From NCBI GenBank assembly GCA_035294085.1, contig DATGLP010000026.1:62001-126000 (forward strand): a stretch of 64,000 bases of DNA. Reading direction: 5' to 3'. Shown here piece after piece: positions 8,522 to 16,193 of the stretch. Numbering within the stretch: the stretch's first letter is position 1; every line of letters starts with the position of its first letter. Both the position numbers and the translations under genes were made by a program. The DNA is from Acidimicrobiales bacterium (lineage in GTDB: Bacteria > Actinomycetota > Acidimicrobiia > Acidimicrobiales > Bog-793). The notes below the pieces were generated by a model that made no database searches, was not told the origin of the DNA, and saw only the letters and a list, made by a program, of their open reading frames with translations.

Positions 8522-9246
8522 CTGCCTGTCTCCCTTCCGTGATCCTCGTGGCCGACGCTGGCCGCTTCCTCGGACAGCAGCCACGCCGCGGCGCGCGACA
8601 CGATCGCGCGCTGGGCGGGATGCGCGTACGAGCGCGTGTCGTGGCCGAGCGCGTCGTAGACGACGCGGCCCGCGCCGTAGCGGCGCGCCCAGACGAGGGG
8701 GTGCTGCGCGCCGCCGTGCGCCGAGGTGAGGAGGGCCACGACGTCGGGCCGGACGTCGAGGAAGCCGTAGATCTCGTCGACGATCTCGAAGTCCGAGAGC
8801 CCCTCGACGATGGGGTGGGACCCCGTGACGACGTGCACGATCGCGCTCGCGACCGGGGGGTGGCTCGAGCGGCCCCAGCGCCAAGCGGCGCCGAGAATGT
8901 CGCCCCACTCCGGCCAGTCGTCGAAGCAGATCGTCGCGCTGTGCAGCGCGAGCAGACCCCCGCCGCCGGCGACGAAGGCGCGGATCGCGTCCCGGGCGGC
9001 GGGCGAGGGCGAGAAGGCGAGGCGCTCGCGCGCCGCGGCGTAGCGCTCGTCGAGCATGCGCCAGCGCAGCGCGTTCACGGTGAGCAGGTCGTAGCGACCC
9101 TCCCCGGCGAGCGCTGCCGCGCCGGCCTCGACGTCCTCGACGACCTCGGAGACGACGCCGACCTGTTCGAGGATCCCCGCGACCTCGGCGGAGGTGGCCG
9201 CGAAGTCGTGGCCGAAGCCGCCCGACAGGAGGAGGTTCCGCCTCAC
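8518..9246 (-). CDS. ThuA-like (class I glutamine amidotransferase fold) protein
   Basis: The 242-aa protein starts LLLSGGFGHDFAATS and contains GGGLLALHSATICFDDWPEW, the typical pattern of the ThuA domain. ThuA was named for trehalose utilisation, but most family members have no proven reaction. The fold resembles DJ-1/PfpI and amidotransferases, and here the nucleophile-elbow position carries LHSAT. Its GTG start overlaps the SDR stop and its TGA overlaps the P450 start, so it sits in the middle of a tightly coupled operon. I infer a role in processing the P450 or SDR product, but no reaction can be assigned. Confidence 0.8.
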   Translation of the reverse strand: MRRNLLLSGGFGHDFAATSAEVAGILEQVGVVSEVVEDVEAGAAALAGEGRYDLLTVNALRWRMLDERYAAARERLAFSPSPAARDAIRAFVAGGGGLLALHSATICFDDWPEWGDILGAAWRWGRSSHPPVASAIVHVVTGSHPIVEGLSDFEIVDEIYGFLDVRPDVVALLTSAHGGAQHPLVWARRYGAGRVVYDALGHDTRSYAHPAQRAIVSRAAAWLLSEEAASVGHEDHGRETGR

Positions 9247-9956
9247 CGCAGCCCTCCACCGGCGCCGGCGAGGAGCGCCATGAGGGCCTGGGAGAGCCCC
9301 CCGTCGACGTAGAGCGCCTGGCCGGTGACGTAGGCGGCGCGCTCGGAGGCGAGGAAGGCGACGGCCTCGGCGACGTCCGCCGGCGTGCCGAGCCGCCGCA
9401 GCGGCACGGCCGCGCGGCGCGCCTCGGCGAGGCCCGGGTCCGCGTAGAAGCTGGTCCCCGGGGTCGGCACGAGGCCCGGACCGACGGCGTTGCAGCGGAC
9501 ATTGCGCGGCCCCCACTCGAGCGCCGTCTGGCGCGTCAGCGCGAGCAGCGCCGCCTTCGAGGCGGAGTACCCCCCGACGCCGGGATCGGCGAGCGGGGCG
9601 GCGATCGAGATGACGTTCACGATCGAGCCTCGGCCGCGCGCGAGCATCGACCGGCCGAAGGCCCGCGTGCAGTGGAAGGCCCCGAGGACGTTCACGGCGA
9701 GCACCTCCGCGAACTGGGCGCCGGTCACCTCCTCGAGCGGACCGAAGCGCCACGTCGCGGCGTTGTTGACGAGGACGTCGACCTCGCCGCAGGAAGCGGC
9801 GACCTCCTCGACGGCGCGCTCGTCGGCGACGTCGCAGACCACCACCTGCTCGGCGGGGACGCGATCGAGGCGGATCACCTCGAAGCCGTCGGCCTCCAGC
9901 CGGGCGGCGACCGCGGCGCCGATGCCGCGCCCCGCGCCGGTGACGAGCGCCCTCAC
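9243..9956 (-). CDS. Short-chain dehydrogenase/reductase
   Basis: This classical SDR (237 aa, GTG start) has the cofactor motif VTGAGRGIGAAV at the N-terminus, the NNAA motif (LVNNAATW), and the catalytic YSASKAA. The C-terminal DGG signature (LYVDGGLSQ) is also present. A conserved aspartate after the second strand (IRLDR) favours NAD(H). It overlaps its neighbours by four bases on each side, being coupled to the SDR upstream and the ThuA-like gene downstream. It most likely oxidises an alcohol produced by the P450s or the epoxide hydrolase. The substrate is inferred only from context. Confidence 0.93.
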   Translation of the reverse strand: MRALVTGAGRGIGAAVAARLEADGFEVIRLDRVPAEQVVVCDVADERAVEEVAASCGEVDVLVNNAATWRFGPLEEVTGAQFAEVLAVNVLGAFHCTRAFGRSMLARGRGSIVNVISIAAPLADPGVGGYSASKAALLALTRQTALEWGPRNVRCNAVGPGLVPTPGTSFYADPGLAEARRAAVPLRRLGTPADVAEAVAFLASERAAYVTGQALYVDGGLSQALMALLAGAGGGLR

Positions 9957-10717
9957 GGCCGGAGCCCCACCGTGTCGACGGCGGCCGGTCGCGGCAGGTG
10001 CGCGATGACGCTCGCCGTGACGCCGCCGTCGACGAGGATGTTCTGTCCCGTGATGTAGGCGGCCTCGTCGGAGCCGAGGAAGGACACGAGGGCGGCGACG
10101 TCCTCGGCCCGCCCGAGGCGCCCGAGCGGCACCTTCGACTCGCGTGCGGCGCGTGCGGCGGGGTCCGCGTAGATCGGCTCGGACATCCCGGCGTCGATGA
10201 GGCCGGGAGCGACCGCGTTCACCCGGATGCCGCGCGGCCCCCACTCCAGCGCCATCTGCTGGGTGAGGAGGGCGACACCCGCCTTCGTCGCGCCGTAGGC
10301 GCCGGCGTTCGGCCCCGGGGCGACCCCGTTCATCGAGGTGATGTTCACGATCGCGCCGCCCCCGGCTGCGGCCATCGCGCGCGCCGCGGCGCGCGCGACG
10401 ACGAACGTCCCGACGAGGTTCACCTCGACGACGGCGCGAAAGGCCTCGAGGTCGAGCTCGAGGAGCGGCCCGAAGCGGACGATGCCGGCGTTGTTGACGA
10501 CGAGGCGTGGCGCCTCGCCGAGGACGGCGAGGACCTCCTCGACGGCGCGCTCGTCGGTCACGTCGCAGGCGAAGCGGCGTGCCGTCGCGTCGCCCGCCGC
10601 CTCGAGCGCCGCCTCGTCGCGGTCGAGGCCGGCGACCTGCCAGCCGTCGGCGGCGAGGCGGCGGCAGATCGCGGCGCCGATCCCGCGCGCCGCCCCGGTT
10701 ACGAGGGCGAGTCCCAT
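9953..10717 (-). CDS. Short-chain dehydrogenase/reductase, first gene of the operon
   Basis: The 254-aa SDR shows VTGAARGIGAAI, NNAG (VVNNAGIVRFG), a serine in ITSMNG, the catalytic YGATKAG and the C-terminal LVDGGVT. An aspartate at GLDRDE suggests NAD(H) preference. It is the promoter-proximal gene of the six-gene minus-strand operon and its TGA overlaps the GTG of the second SDR. The gene is divergent from the epoxide hydrolase with only 20 bases between start codons. Having two SDRs in a row suggests oxidation of two positions or two sequential steps. Confidence 0.93.
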   Translation of the reverse strand: MGLALVTGAARGIGAAICRRLAADGWQVAGLDRDEAALEAAGDATARRFACDVTDERAVEEVLAVLGEAPRLVVNNAGIVRFGPLLELDLEAFRAVVEVNLVGTFVVARAAARAMAAAGGGAIVNITSMNGVAPGPNAGAYGATKAGVALLTQQMALEWGPRGIRVNAVAPGLIDAGMSEPIYADPAARAARESKVPLGRLGRAEDVAALVSFLGSDEAAYITGQNILVDGGVTASVIAHLPRPAAVDTVGLRP

Positions 10718-10724
10718 CTCGGCC

Positions 10725-10730
10725 TATCGT
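10725..10730 (+). promoter_or_regulatory. -10 box, leaderless epoxide hydrolase gene
   Basis: TATCGT ends seven bases before the ATG at 10738, and there is no Shine-Dalgarno sequence in that gap. This fits a leaderless transcript. Confidence 0.45.
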
Positions 10731-10737
10731 GCGCTGC

Positions 10738-11139
10738 ATGGACGCGGACCGGAGCATGGAGGCGGAGCGGATCGTGCGCCGGTTCCTCGACGCCGTGGAG
10801 GCCCGCGACCTCGACGCCCTGGCGGCGTGCTTCTCCGAGGACGCGCGCTACCAGAACGTCCCCCACGAGCCGGCCGTCGGCCCCGACGCCATCCGCCGGC
10901 TCTTCGCGCCGATCCTCGCTCGTTCCGAAGCGGTGCGCTGGGAGCTCGTGAACGCCGCCTACCGTCCCGGCCAGGCCTTCCTCGAGCGCGTCGACCGCTT
11001 CGTGATCGACGGCACCGAGTACGCCGTGGCCTGCAACGGCGTCTACGAGCTCGACGAGGCACGCGGCCTCATCATCGAGGTGCGCGACTACGTCGACCTC
11101 GGCCCCTGGCGGGAGCGCCTCGCGCACCTCGGGCTGTGA
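10738..11139 (+). CDS. Limonene-1,2-epoxide hydrolase family protein
   Basis: This 133-aa protein has the cystatin-like fold of SnoaL/NTF2 proteins. It carries the complete active site of the Rhodococcus limonene-1,2-epoxide hydrolase in register. Tyr38 and Asn40 (RYQN) match the water-binding Tyr53/Asn55. Arg84 and Asp86 (ERVDRF) match Arg99/Asp101, and Asp117 (EVRDY) matches Asp132, with all spacings preserved. Enzymes of this class open an epoxide to a diol by direct water attack. It is divergent from the P450/SDR operon, so a P450-made epoxide, hydrolysed here and oxidised by the SDRs, is a coherent route. The true epoxide may not be limonene. Confidence 0.82.
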   Translation: MDADRSMEAERIVRRFLDAVEARDLDALAACFSEDARYQNVPHEPAVGPDAIRRLFAPILARSEAVRWELVNAAYRPGQAFLERVDRFVIDGTEYAVACNGVYELDEARGLIIEVRDYVDLGPWRERLAHLGL

Positions 11140-11165
11140 GCACGAGCCGCCCGCGCGGCGACCGC

Positions 11166-12485
11166 TCACGGGTGGACAAGGTCCCAGGTGAGCGGGACCG
11201 CCGACCAGCTCGCCACCTTCTCGCCGCGCACCGTCGCCCGCGTCGGCCACGGCGCCGAGAGGTCGACGCTGCGCCCGGAGCGGAAGAGGTGCCGGAAGCG
11301 GGCCCGCTCGCCGAGGATCGAGACGTCCTGGGACGGGTCCCCCTCGAGCACGAGGACGTCGGCGCGCCGGCCTGGCTCGATCGTGCCGACCTCGCCGACC
11401 TGGCCGAGGGCGATGGCGCCGTTGCGCGTCCCGCACGTGATCGCCTCGAGCGGGCTGAGCCCGAGGTGCTCGACGAAGACCTCCATCTCCCGGTAGTGCC
11501 AGTGGCCGTAGGGCGTGAGCGAGAAGCCGCTCTCGGAGCCGCACAGCAGCGGCACGCCCGCCTCGTAGGCGCGCCGGATCATCGGCCCCGTCCGCTCCAT
11601 CTCGTCTCGGAACACGTCGCGCGCGGACGAGGTCGCGCCGGCCTTCGCCCCGTGCTCGGCGAGGTTGGCGAGGAACGTGAACACCGGGCAGAGCGCCGCC
11701 TGGCGCTCGACGACCGCCTCGAGGGCCGCCTCGTCGAGGTAGGAGGCGTGGAAGATGATGTCGACCCCCGCGAGGGCGGCGTCGCGCGTGCTCGAGGCGC
11801 CGCGGCAGTGGGCGACGACCCGTGTGCCGAGGTCGTGGGCGGTGTCGCAGACGACCTTCAGCTCCTCGAGGGTCCACACCTGCAGCTCGCCCTCCCGCGT
11901 CGGGACGCTGCCGGTGACGTGGATCTTGATGACGTCGGCGCCCTCCTTCACCTGGCGCCGGACCGCCGTCACCATCTCGTCCTTCGTCCGCACGACCTCG
12001 GCGTAGCCGGCGGTCCCCCGGTCGGGGATCATCCGGCCTGCCGTGCCGCCGACCGAGGTCATGAGGGCGTAGCCCCCGGACTTCATCGTCGGTCCCTCGA
12101 CGATGCCGGCCTCGATCGCGTCGCGAAGCGCCGGGCCGATGTTGTAGATCCCGTCCGCGTCGAGGAAGCTCGTCACGCCGGCGAGCAGGATCTTGCGCAC
12201 GTTGAAGGCGGCGAGGAGCGCGGCGAAGGCGGGCTCGCGGTGGTGGAAGAGCTCGTCGTTCGAGGCCGGCTCGCCGAGGGTGACGTGGCAGTGTGCGTCG
12301 ATGAGGCCCGGCATGACGGTGAGGCCGCTCACGTCGAGGACGGTGGCGTCCTTCGACGCGCGCGCCGGCGCGTCGGCGCCAACCGCCGCGATCTTGTCGC
12401 CGGCGATGAGGACCGAGGTCCCCGGGCGGGGCGGGCCTCCCGTGCCGTCGATGAGCGTCCCGCCCTGCAGCAGCACCTCGGCCAT
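11166..12485 (-). CDS. Metal-dependent amidohydrolase (imidazolonepropionase/prolidase-like)
   Basis: The 439-aa protein belongs to the amidohydrolase superfamily. The N-terminal beta-sandwich precedes the metal motif HxH in PGLIDAHCHVT. Later features are a lysine in VIKIHVTG, histidines in VVAHCRG and IFHASYL, and the C-terminal GTIEPGRRADVLVLEGDP that closes the sandwich. Relatives hydrolyse amide, lactam or lactone bonds, often of dipeptides or cyclic imides. Its promoter region, shared with the divergent ferredoxin operon, carries a perfect palindrome also found at the liv importer promoter, so its substrate may be an imported amide-like compound. Confidence 0.88.
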   Translation of the reverse strand: MAEVLLQGGTLIDGTGGPPRPGTSVLIAGDKIAAVGADAPARASKDATVLDVSGLTVMPGLIDAHCHVTLGEPASNDELFHHREPAFAALLAAFNVRKILLAGVTSFLDADGIYNIGPALRDAIEAGIVEGPTMKSGGYALMTSVGGTAGRMIPDRGTAGYAEVVRTKDEMVTAVRRQVKEGADVIKIHVTGSVPTREGELQVWTLEELKVVCDTAHDLGTRVVAHCRGASSTRDAALAGVDIIFHASYLDEAALEAVVERQAALCPVFTFLANLAEHGAKAGATSSARDVFRDEMERTGPMIRRAYEAGVPLLCGSESGFSLTPYGHWHYREMEVFVEHLGLSPLEAITCGTRNGAIALGQVGEVGTIEPGRRADVLVLEGDPSQDVSILGERARFRHLFRSGRSVDLSAPWPTRATVRGEKVASWSAVPLTWDLVHP

Positions 12486-12543
12486 CCGACCCCCACCTTG
12501 CGGACCGGCGGCGCGCCGCCCGCCGCCGTCATGAGACCGTACG

Positions 12544-12561
12544 TAGTCAGACAACTGACTA
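12544..12561. promoter_or_regulatory. Operator palindrome, site 2 of 3 (perfect)
   Basis: TAGTCAG-ACAA-CTGACTA is a perfect 7-base inverted repeat around a 4-base spacer. It lies between the divergent amidohydrolase and the ferredoxin operon and overlaps the -35 region of the proposed rightward promoter. The core AGACAACTGAC is identical to that at 29064-29085. Confidence 0.6.
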
Positions 12562-12577
12562 CTAAAGCCGCTATACT
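12548..12577 (+). promoter_or_regulatory. Promoter of the ferredoxin/LLM-oxidoreductase operon
   Basis: CAGACA (12548-12553) and TATACT (12572-12577) are separated by 18 bases. TATACT is the best -10 box in the window, and the -35 box is buried in the operator palindrome, which fits repression. The leader to the 21-residue ORF is about 85 bases. Confidence 0.5.
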
Positions 12578-12666
12578 ACCGTCCCCGGCAGGAGCTGTCC
12601 ACGGAGGCGCCACCGGGCCGCAGCGGCCCCGGCGGCGCCTCAGCGGGCTCGCAGGGAGGGGCGCAG

Positions 12667-12732
12667 ATGGCCGAGGCGAGAGGGTGCGGGCCGGCGGGCG
12701 CGCCGAGGCGCCCGGGGGCGCTGGTGCGATGA
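12667..12732 (+). other. 21-residue leader ORF overlapping the ferredoxin start
   Basis: An ATG preceded by GGGAGGGG opens a 21-residue Arg/Pro/Gly-rich reading frame whose TGA overlaps the ferredoxin ATG (ATGA). The strong ribosome site supports translation and coupling to ferredoxin. The peptide itself resembles nothing known to me. Confidence 0.35.
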
Positions 12733-12950
12733 CGCTGCGGGCGCGTGTCGACCGCAGCCTCTGCATGAGCTCGGGTCGCTGCGTCGGCGACGCGCCGGCA
12801 CAGTTCCGCTTCGACGCCGACGAGCTCGCGGAGGCGATCCCGGGCGCGCCGGCGCTCGAGGAGGACGTCGCGCTGCGGATCGCCCGCAACTGCCCGGCTG
12901 GCGCCATCTCGCTGTTCCGCGAGGACGGCGCCGAGGTCCCGCTCCGTTGA
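12729..12950 (+). CDS. Small [3Fe-4S] ferredoxin, likely P450 electron donor
   Basis: This 73-aa ferredoxin has three cluster cysteines only: Cys12 and Cys18 (CMSSGRC) and Cys55 (NCPAGAI). The pattern C-x5-C-xn-CP is that of the actinobacterial [3Fe-4S] ferredoxins that feed electrons to cytochromes P450. The DRSLC start and the LFRED-type C-terminus are typical. Its start overlaps a small upstream ORF, and its stop overlaps the TTG of the LLM oxidoreductase. The two P450s at 5-8.5 kb are the nearest candidate partners; a ferredoxin reductase is not in the window. Confidence 0.92.
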   Translation: MTLRARVDRSLCMSSGRCVGDAPAQFRFDADELAEAIPGAPALEEDVALRIARNCPAGAISLFREDGAEVPLR

Positions 12951-14038
12951 GCGGACCGGCCGGTGCGAGCAGGCTGACCATCGGCGTCGGCCTCTACACC
13001 GGCCAGCGCTTCTCCGAAAGCGTCGGCGCGCGCTACGCGGACGCGGTGGCGCTCGCCGGCGCGGCCGAGGCGGCCGGCTTCGACGCCTTCTGGGTGAGCG
13101 AGCACCACGGCTTTCCGGACGGCTACCTCCCCGCCCCCCTCGTGCTGCTCGGCGCGTGCGCGGCGGCGACGTCGTCGATCAGGCTGGGCGCGGGCGTCGT
13201 CCTCGCGCCGCTCGCCCAGCCGGTCCGCCTCGCCGAGGAGGCGGCCGTCGTCGACCACCTGTCGCACGGCCGGCTCGTCCTCGGCCTCGGCATCGGCTAC
13301 CTCGACGAGGAGCTCGCGCTCTTCGGGGTGCCCCGCACGGCGCGTGCGCGACGCCTCGAGGAGACGGTCGCCATCCTCCGGCGCTGCTGGCGCGGCGAGC
13401 GCTTCTCCTTCCACGGCGAGCACTTCCACCTCGACGACGCCCTCGTGACGCCGCCGGCGTTCCAGGAGGGCGGCATCCCGATCTGGCTCGGCGGCTACGC
13501 GCGCGGCGCGCTCGAGCGCGCGGCGCGCCTCGCCGACGGCCACCTCGTCGGACGCGGCGCGCCCGCCATCGTCGCCGAGAACGCTGCGATCCTCGCCTCG
13601 GCGCTCTCCCCGGCGCGTCCGTTCACCTTCGCGCTGAACGTGACGGCGGTCCTCACCGACCGGGGCGGCCACCCCGAGCTCGCGCTCGAGGCGTTCGAGC
13701 GCCAGCAGGCGACCTACGAGGAGGCCCAGCGAGGCACCGACGTCTACGCCGGGCGCGTCGCCGGCGGCGCGCCGGGGCGCCTCGCGCTCGGGGGCATCGA
13801 GCGCTACGTCGACCTCCTGGGCTCTGCGGACGAGATCGCCGCCGGCGCCGCGTCCTACCTCGAAGGCCTGGCCGCCTTCGAGCACGTCCACCTCGTGCTG
13901 CGGATCGTGTTCCCCGAGGACGACCTCGACGCGCAGCTCGAGCGCATCGGCCGCTTCGGGCGAGACGTCCTGCCGAGGCTGCGCGCGGCGGCCGGTGCCG
14001 CCGAGCACCGGCGGCCGGTCGCCAGGGCCGGCGCCTGA
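12947..14038 (+). CDS. LLM-class (bacterial luciferase-like) flavin/F420 oxidoreductase
   Basis: The 363-aa protein has the luciferase-like monooxygenase barrel. Typical segments are FDAFWVSEHHGFPDGY (substrate and flavin entry), SSIRLGAGVVLAPL, LVLGLGIGYLDEELALFG and GGIPIWLGGYARGALERAA. The family uses FMNH2 or reduced F420 to oxygenate or reduce hydrophobic substrates. The start is TTG overlapping the ferredoxin stop (TTGA), matching the overlap habit of these operons. Coupling to a ferredoxin is unusual for this family but may simply reflect pathway grouping. The cofactor cannot be settled by eye. Confidence 0.87.
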   Translation: MSGPAGASRLTIGVGLYTGQRFSESVGARYADAVALAGAAEAAGFDAFWVSEHHGFPDGYLPAPLVLLGACAAATSSIRLGAGVVLAPLAQPVRLAEEAAVVDHLSHGRLVLGLGIGYLDEELALFGVPRTARARRLEETVAILRRCWRGERFSFHGEHFHLDDALVTPPAFQEGGIPIWLGGYARGALERAARLADGHLVGRGAPAIVAENAAILASALSPARPFTFALNVTAVLTDRGGHPELALEAFERQQATYEEAQRGTDVYAGRVAGGAPGRLALGGIERYVDLLGSADEIAAGAASYLEGLAAFEHVHLVLRIVFPEDDLDAQLERIGRFGRDVLPRLRAAAGAAEHRRPVARAGA

Positions 14039-14053
14039 GGAGGCGGACCCGCA

Positions 14054-14377
14054 GTGCTGCGTCACGTCGTCGTGATGCGCTTCCTCGCCGGGACGCCGCC
14101 CGAGGCCGTCGAGGCCGTCGAGGCCGGCCTCGCCGAGCTGCCGGCGCGCATCGCTGAGGTGCGGGCCTTCGCCTTCGGGCGCGACGCCGGGCTCGCCGCG
14201 GGCAACGCGGACCTCGCCGTCGTCGCCGACTTCGACGACGCGGCCGCCTACGCCTCGTACGCCGCCCACCCGGCGCACGTCGAGCTCGTGGCGACCCGGA
14301 TCCGGCCGATCCTCGCCGAGCGCTCGGCCGTCCAGTTCCTCCTCGACGGGGACGGCCGCGTCGGAGTCGGACGGTGA
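14054..14377 (+). CDS. Dabb (stress-responsive alpha/beta barrel) domain protein
   Basis: The 107-aa protein begins MLRHVVVMRF and ends its repeat with HPAHVELVATRIRPIL, the pattern of the ferredoxin-like dimeric alpha/beta barrel (Dabb) family. Members include small monooxygenases, cyclases and EthD-like proteins. A Shine-Dalgarno GAGGAGG precedes the GTG start. It lies between two LLM oxidoreductases on the same strand, so it probably acts on an intermediate of the same pathway or stabilises one. No catalytic residue can be assigned. Confidence 0.8.
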   Translation: MLRHVVVMRFLAGTPPEAVEAVEAGLAELPARIAEVRAFAFGRDAGLAAGNADLAVVADFDDAAAYASYAAHPAHVELVATRIRPILAERSAVQFLLDGDGRVGVGR

Positions 14378-14417
14378 GGCGCCGGTCGCTGGGTCCCGCG
14401 GCGGTCTTCGCCTGCAG

Positions 14418-15368
14418 GTGCGCGTGACGGCGCCGGGCATGCGCTTCGGCGTCCTGCACATGAGCCGGCCGGCCTCCGGGCGAGCCTTCCTCGACGAGGT
14501 GCGCCGCGTCGAGGACGCCGGCTTCGACAGCCTGCTGCTGAGCGACCACACCGAGCGCTCGCCCCTCGCCCCGATCCCGGCGCTCGCCGCCGCGGCTGCG
14601 GTCACCTCGAGGCTCACCCTCGGCTCGCTCGTGCTGTGCAACGACTTCCGGCACCCGGCGATCCTCGCCAAGGAGGCCCTCACCTTGCACCTGCTCGCGC
14701 CCGGGCGGATCGAGCTCGGGCTCGGGGCCGGCTGGATGGTCCAGGACTACGAGCAGGCCGGCATCCGTCTCGATCCGCCAGGACGTCGCATCGAGCGCCT
14801 CGCCGAGACGCTCGACATCCTCGCCTCCCAGCTCGCCGGCGAGACGACGACCCGTCGCGGGCGCCACTACGCGGTCTCGGCGATGCCGGCCGTCCCCGCG
14901 CCGCCGGCGGGCAGCGGACGCCCGCGCCTGCTCGTCGGGGGCGCCGGCCGGCGCGTCCTCGCGCTCGCGGCGCGCCGCGCCGACATCGTGAGCCTGAACT
15001 GGAACCTGCGCGCCGGCCGTGTCGGAACGGCCGCGCTCTTGAGCGGCACGCGCGCCGCGACCGAGGAGAAGCTCGCCGTCGTCGGCGCCGCGGCCCCCGA
15101 GCGGGCCGGGCACATCGAGCTGCACGTGCAGTGCTACTTCCTCGAGCTCACGGACCGTCCGCTCGATGCCGTGGCCCGCTTCGCGGCGAGCCGCGGCGCC
15201 GACGTGGACCCGAAGCTGCTCCTCGACTCCCCGCACGTCCTCGCCGGCAGCCCGGCCGAGCTCGCCGAGCGCCTCGCCGAGCAACGCGAGAGCCTCGGGA
15301 TCTCCTACGTCTCGTTCTACGACGAGGACGCCGCGAAGGCGGCGGCCGTCCTCGCGCGCCTGGCCTAG
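14418..15368 (+). CDS. F420-dependent LLM-class oxidoreductase (MSMEG_2516-like)
   Basis: This 316-aa protein is a second luciferase-like oxidoreductase, closest in pattern to the F420-dependent MSMEG_2516 subfamily. Supporting segments are FGVLHMSRPASG, SLLLSDHTERSPLAPIPALA, LGSLVLCNDFRHPA and ELGLGAGWMVQDYEQAG. A GTG start at 14418 is used here; an ATG seven codons on also fits. Its TAG overlaps the stop of the convergent enoyl-CoA hydratase-like gene. It would use reduced or oxidised F420 for hydride transfer on an unknown substrate. Confidence 0.87.
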   Translation: MRVTAPGMRFGVLHMSRPASGRAFLDEVRRVEDAGFDSLLLSDHTERSPLAPIPALAAAAAVTSRLTLGSLVLCNDFRHPAILAKEALTLHLLAPGRIELGLGAGWMVQDYEQAGIRLDPPGRRIERLAETLDILASQLAGETTTRRGRHYAVSAMPAVPAPPAGSGRPRLLVGGAGRRVLALAARRADIVSLNWNLRAGRVGTAALLSGTRAATEEKLAVVGAAAPERAGHIELHVQCYFLELTDRPLDAVARFAASRGADVDPKLLLDSPHVLAGSPAELAERLAEQRESLGISYVSFYDEDAAKAAAVLARLA

Positions 15369-16153
15369 GCGCTCGCCGCTCCGCCGGTCGCGTGCCGGGC
15401 CCGCCGCCGACGCTCGGCCGCCTCGGCGGCGCGCCAGTGGTCGTCGGCGACCCAGGCCGCGGCGAAGGCGTCGACGGCTCGCTCCTCGAGGAGCGGGCGG
15501 GCGGCGGGCGCCGCGGCCTCGACGAGGCGCTTGATCCCCCGCCGGGCGGCCGGCGCGAGCGCGGCGAGCGAGGCGGCGAGGGCGGTGACGGCGTCCTCGA
15601 ACGCGGCGCGCGGCACGACGCGCTCGACGAGGCCGAAGCTCGCGAGCTCCTCGCCGGCGAGCACGCGACGCGTGAGCAGGAGCTCGAGGGCGCGCCCGCG
15701 CCCGACGAGCGCGCAGAGCCGCTCGACGCCGCCCCAGGCCGGCAGGATGCCGAGGTCGCCGTGGACGAAGCCGACCCGCACGTCGTCCGCGGCGATCCGC
15801 AGGTCGCAGGCGACCGCCACCTCGGCGCCGCCGCCGTAGGCGTCGCCGTTCAGCGCAGCGAGCACCGGCACCTCCAAGGTGGCGATGCGGTCGAGGACAC
15901 GGCGCATGCGTCGCGCCATGGCCGCCGCGGCGGCCTGCGTGCGCAGCGCGGCGAAGTCCTTGAGGTCGCCGCCGGAGAGGAAGACCCGCTCCCCGCCGCC
16001 CCGCAGCACGATGGCGCCGGCCTCGGCGGCGGCGCGCCCGAGGGCGGCGTCGAGCTGCTCGATGACCTCGAGGCTGACGGCGTTGCGCCGCTCGGGCCGG
16101 TCGACGGTGATGGTCGCCACCGGCCCGTCGAGGTCGAGGCGGACCTCCTCCAC
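15365..16153 (-). CDS. Enoyl-CoA hydratase/isomerase-like (crotonase) protein with one catalytic Glu replaced
   Basis: This crotonase-fold protein (262 aa) has the oxyanion-hole segments SGGDLKDF and NGDAYGGGAEV. The first catalytic glutamate of enoyl-CoA hydratase (Glu144 in the rat enzyme) is present as Glu111. The second (Glu164), expected 20 residues on, is His131 in VGFVHGDLG. The protein is therefore likely to carry out a different crotonase reaction, such as isomerisation, hydrolysis or decarboxylation. GTG was chosen because TATCCT lies seven bases before it, giving a leaderless gene. It is divergent from the B12 mutase across a shared AT-rich element. Confidence 0.88.
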   Translation of the reverse strand: MEEVRLDLDGPVATITVDRPERRNAVSLEVIEQLDAALGRAAAEAGAIVLRGGGERVFLSGGDLKDFAALRTQAAAAAMARRMRRVLDRIATLEVPVLAALNGDAYGGGAEVAVACDLRIAADDVRVGFVHGDLGILPAWGGVERLCALVGRGRALELLLTRRVLAGEELASFGLVERVVPRAAFEDAVTALAASLAALAPAARRGIKRLVEAAAPAARPLLEERAVDAFAAAWVADDHWRAAEAAERRRRARHATGGAASA

Positions 16154-16160
16154 GGACGAT

Positions 16161-16166
16161 AGGATA
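16161..16166 (-). promoter_or_regulatory. -10 box, leaderless crotonase-like gene
   Basis: On the minus strand TATCCT ends seven bases before the GTG start. It overlaps the shared AT-rich element, so binding there would affect both divergent genes. Confidence 0.4.
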
Positions 16167-16178
16167 TCGAATATCGTG
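16163..16178. promoter_or_regulatory. Shared AT-rich element, copy 1 (GntR operator candidate)
   Basis: GATATCGAATATCGTG contains GATAT-CGA-ATATC, an inverted repeat. Fourteen of its bases (TATCGAATATCGTG) recur exactly, on the other strand, at 26157-26170. Both copies sit between divergent genes of the CoA/B12 block, so the FCD-type GntR regulator of that block is the natural candidate. Confidence 0.55.
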
Positions 16179-16193
16179 GATGGCCGACGATGA
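16176..16193 (+). other. Five-residue mini-ORF overlapping the mutase start
   Basis: GTG-GAT-GGC-CGA-CGA-TGA begins at the GTG of the AT-rich element, five bases after TATCGA, and ends in the ATGA of the mutase start. If transcription begins at that GTG, the mutase would be translated by coupling rather than from a Shine-Dalgarno sequence. Confidence 0.3.
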
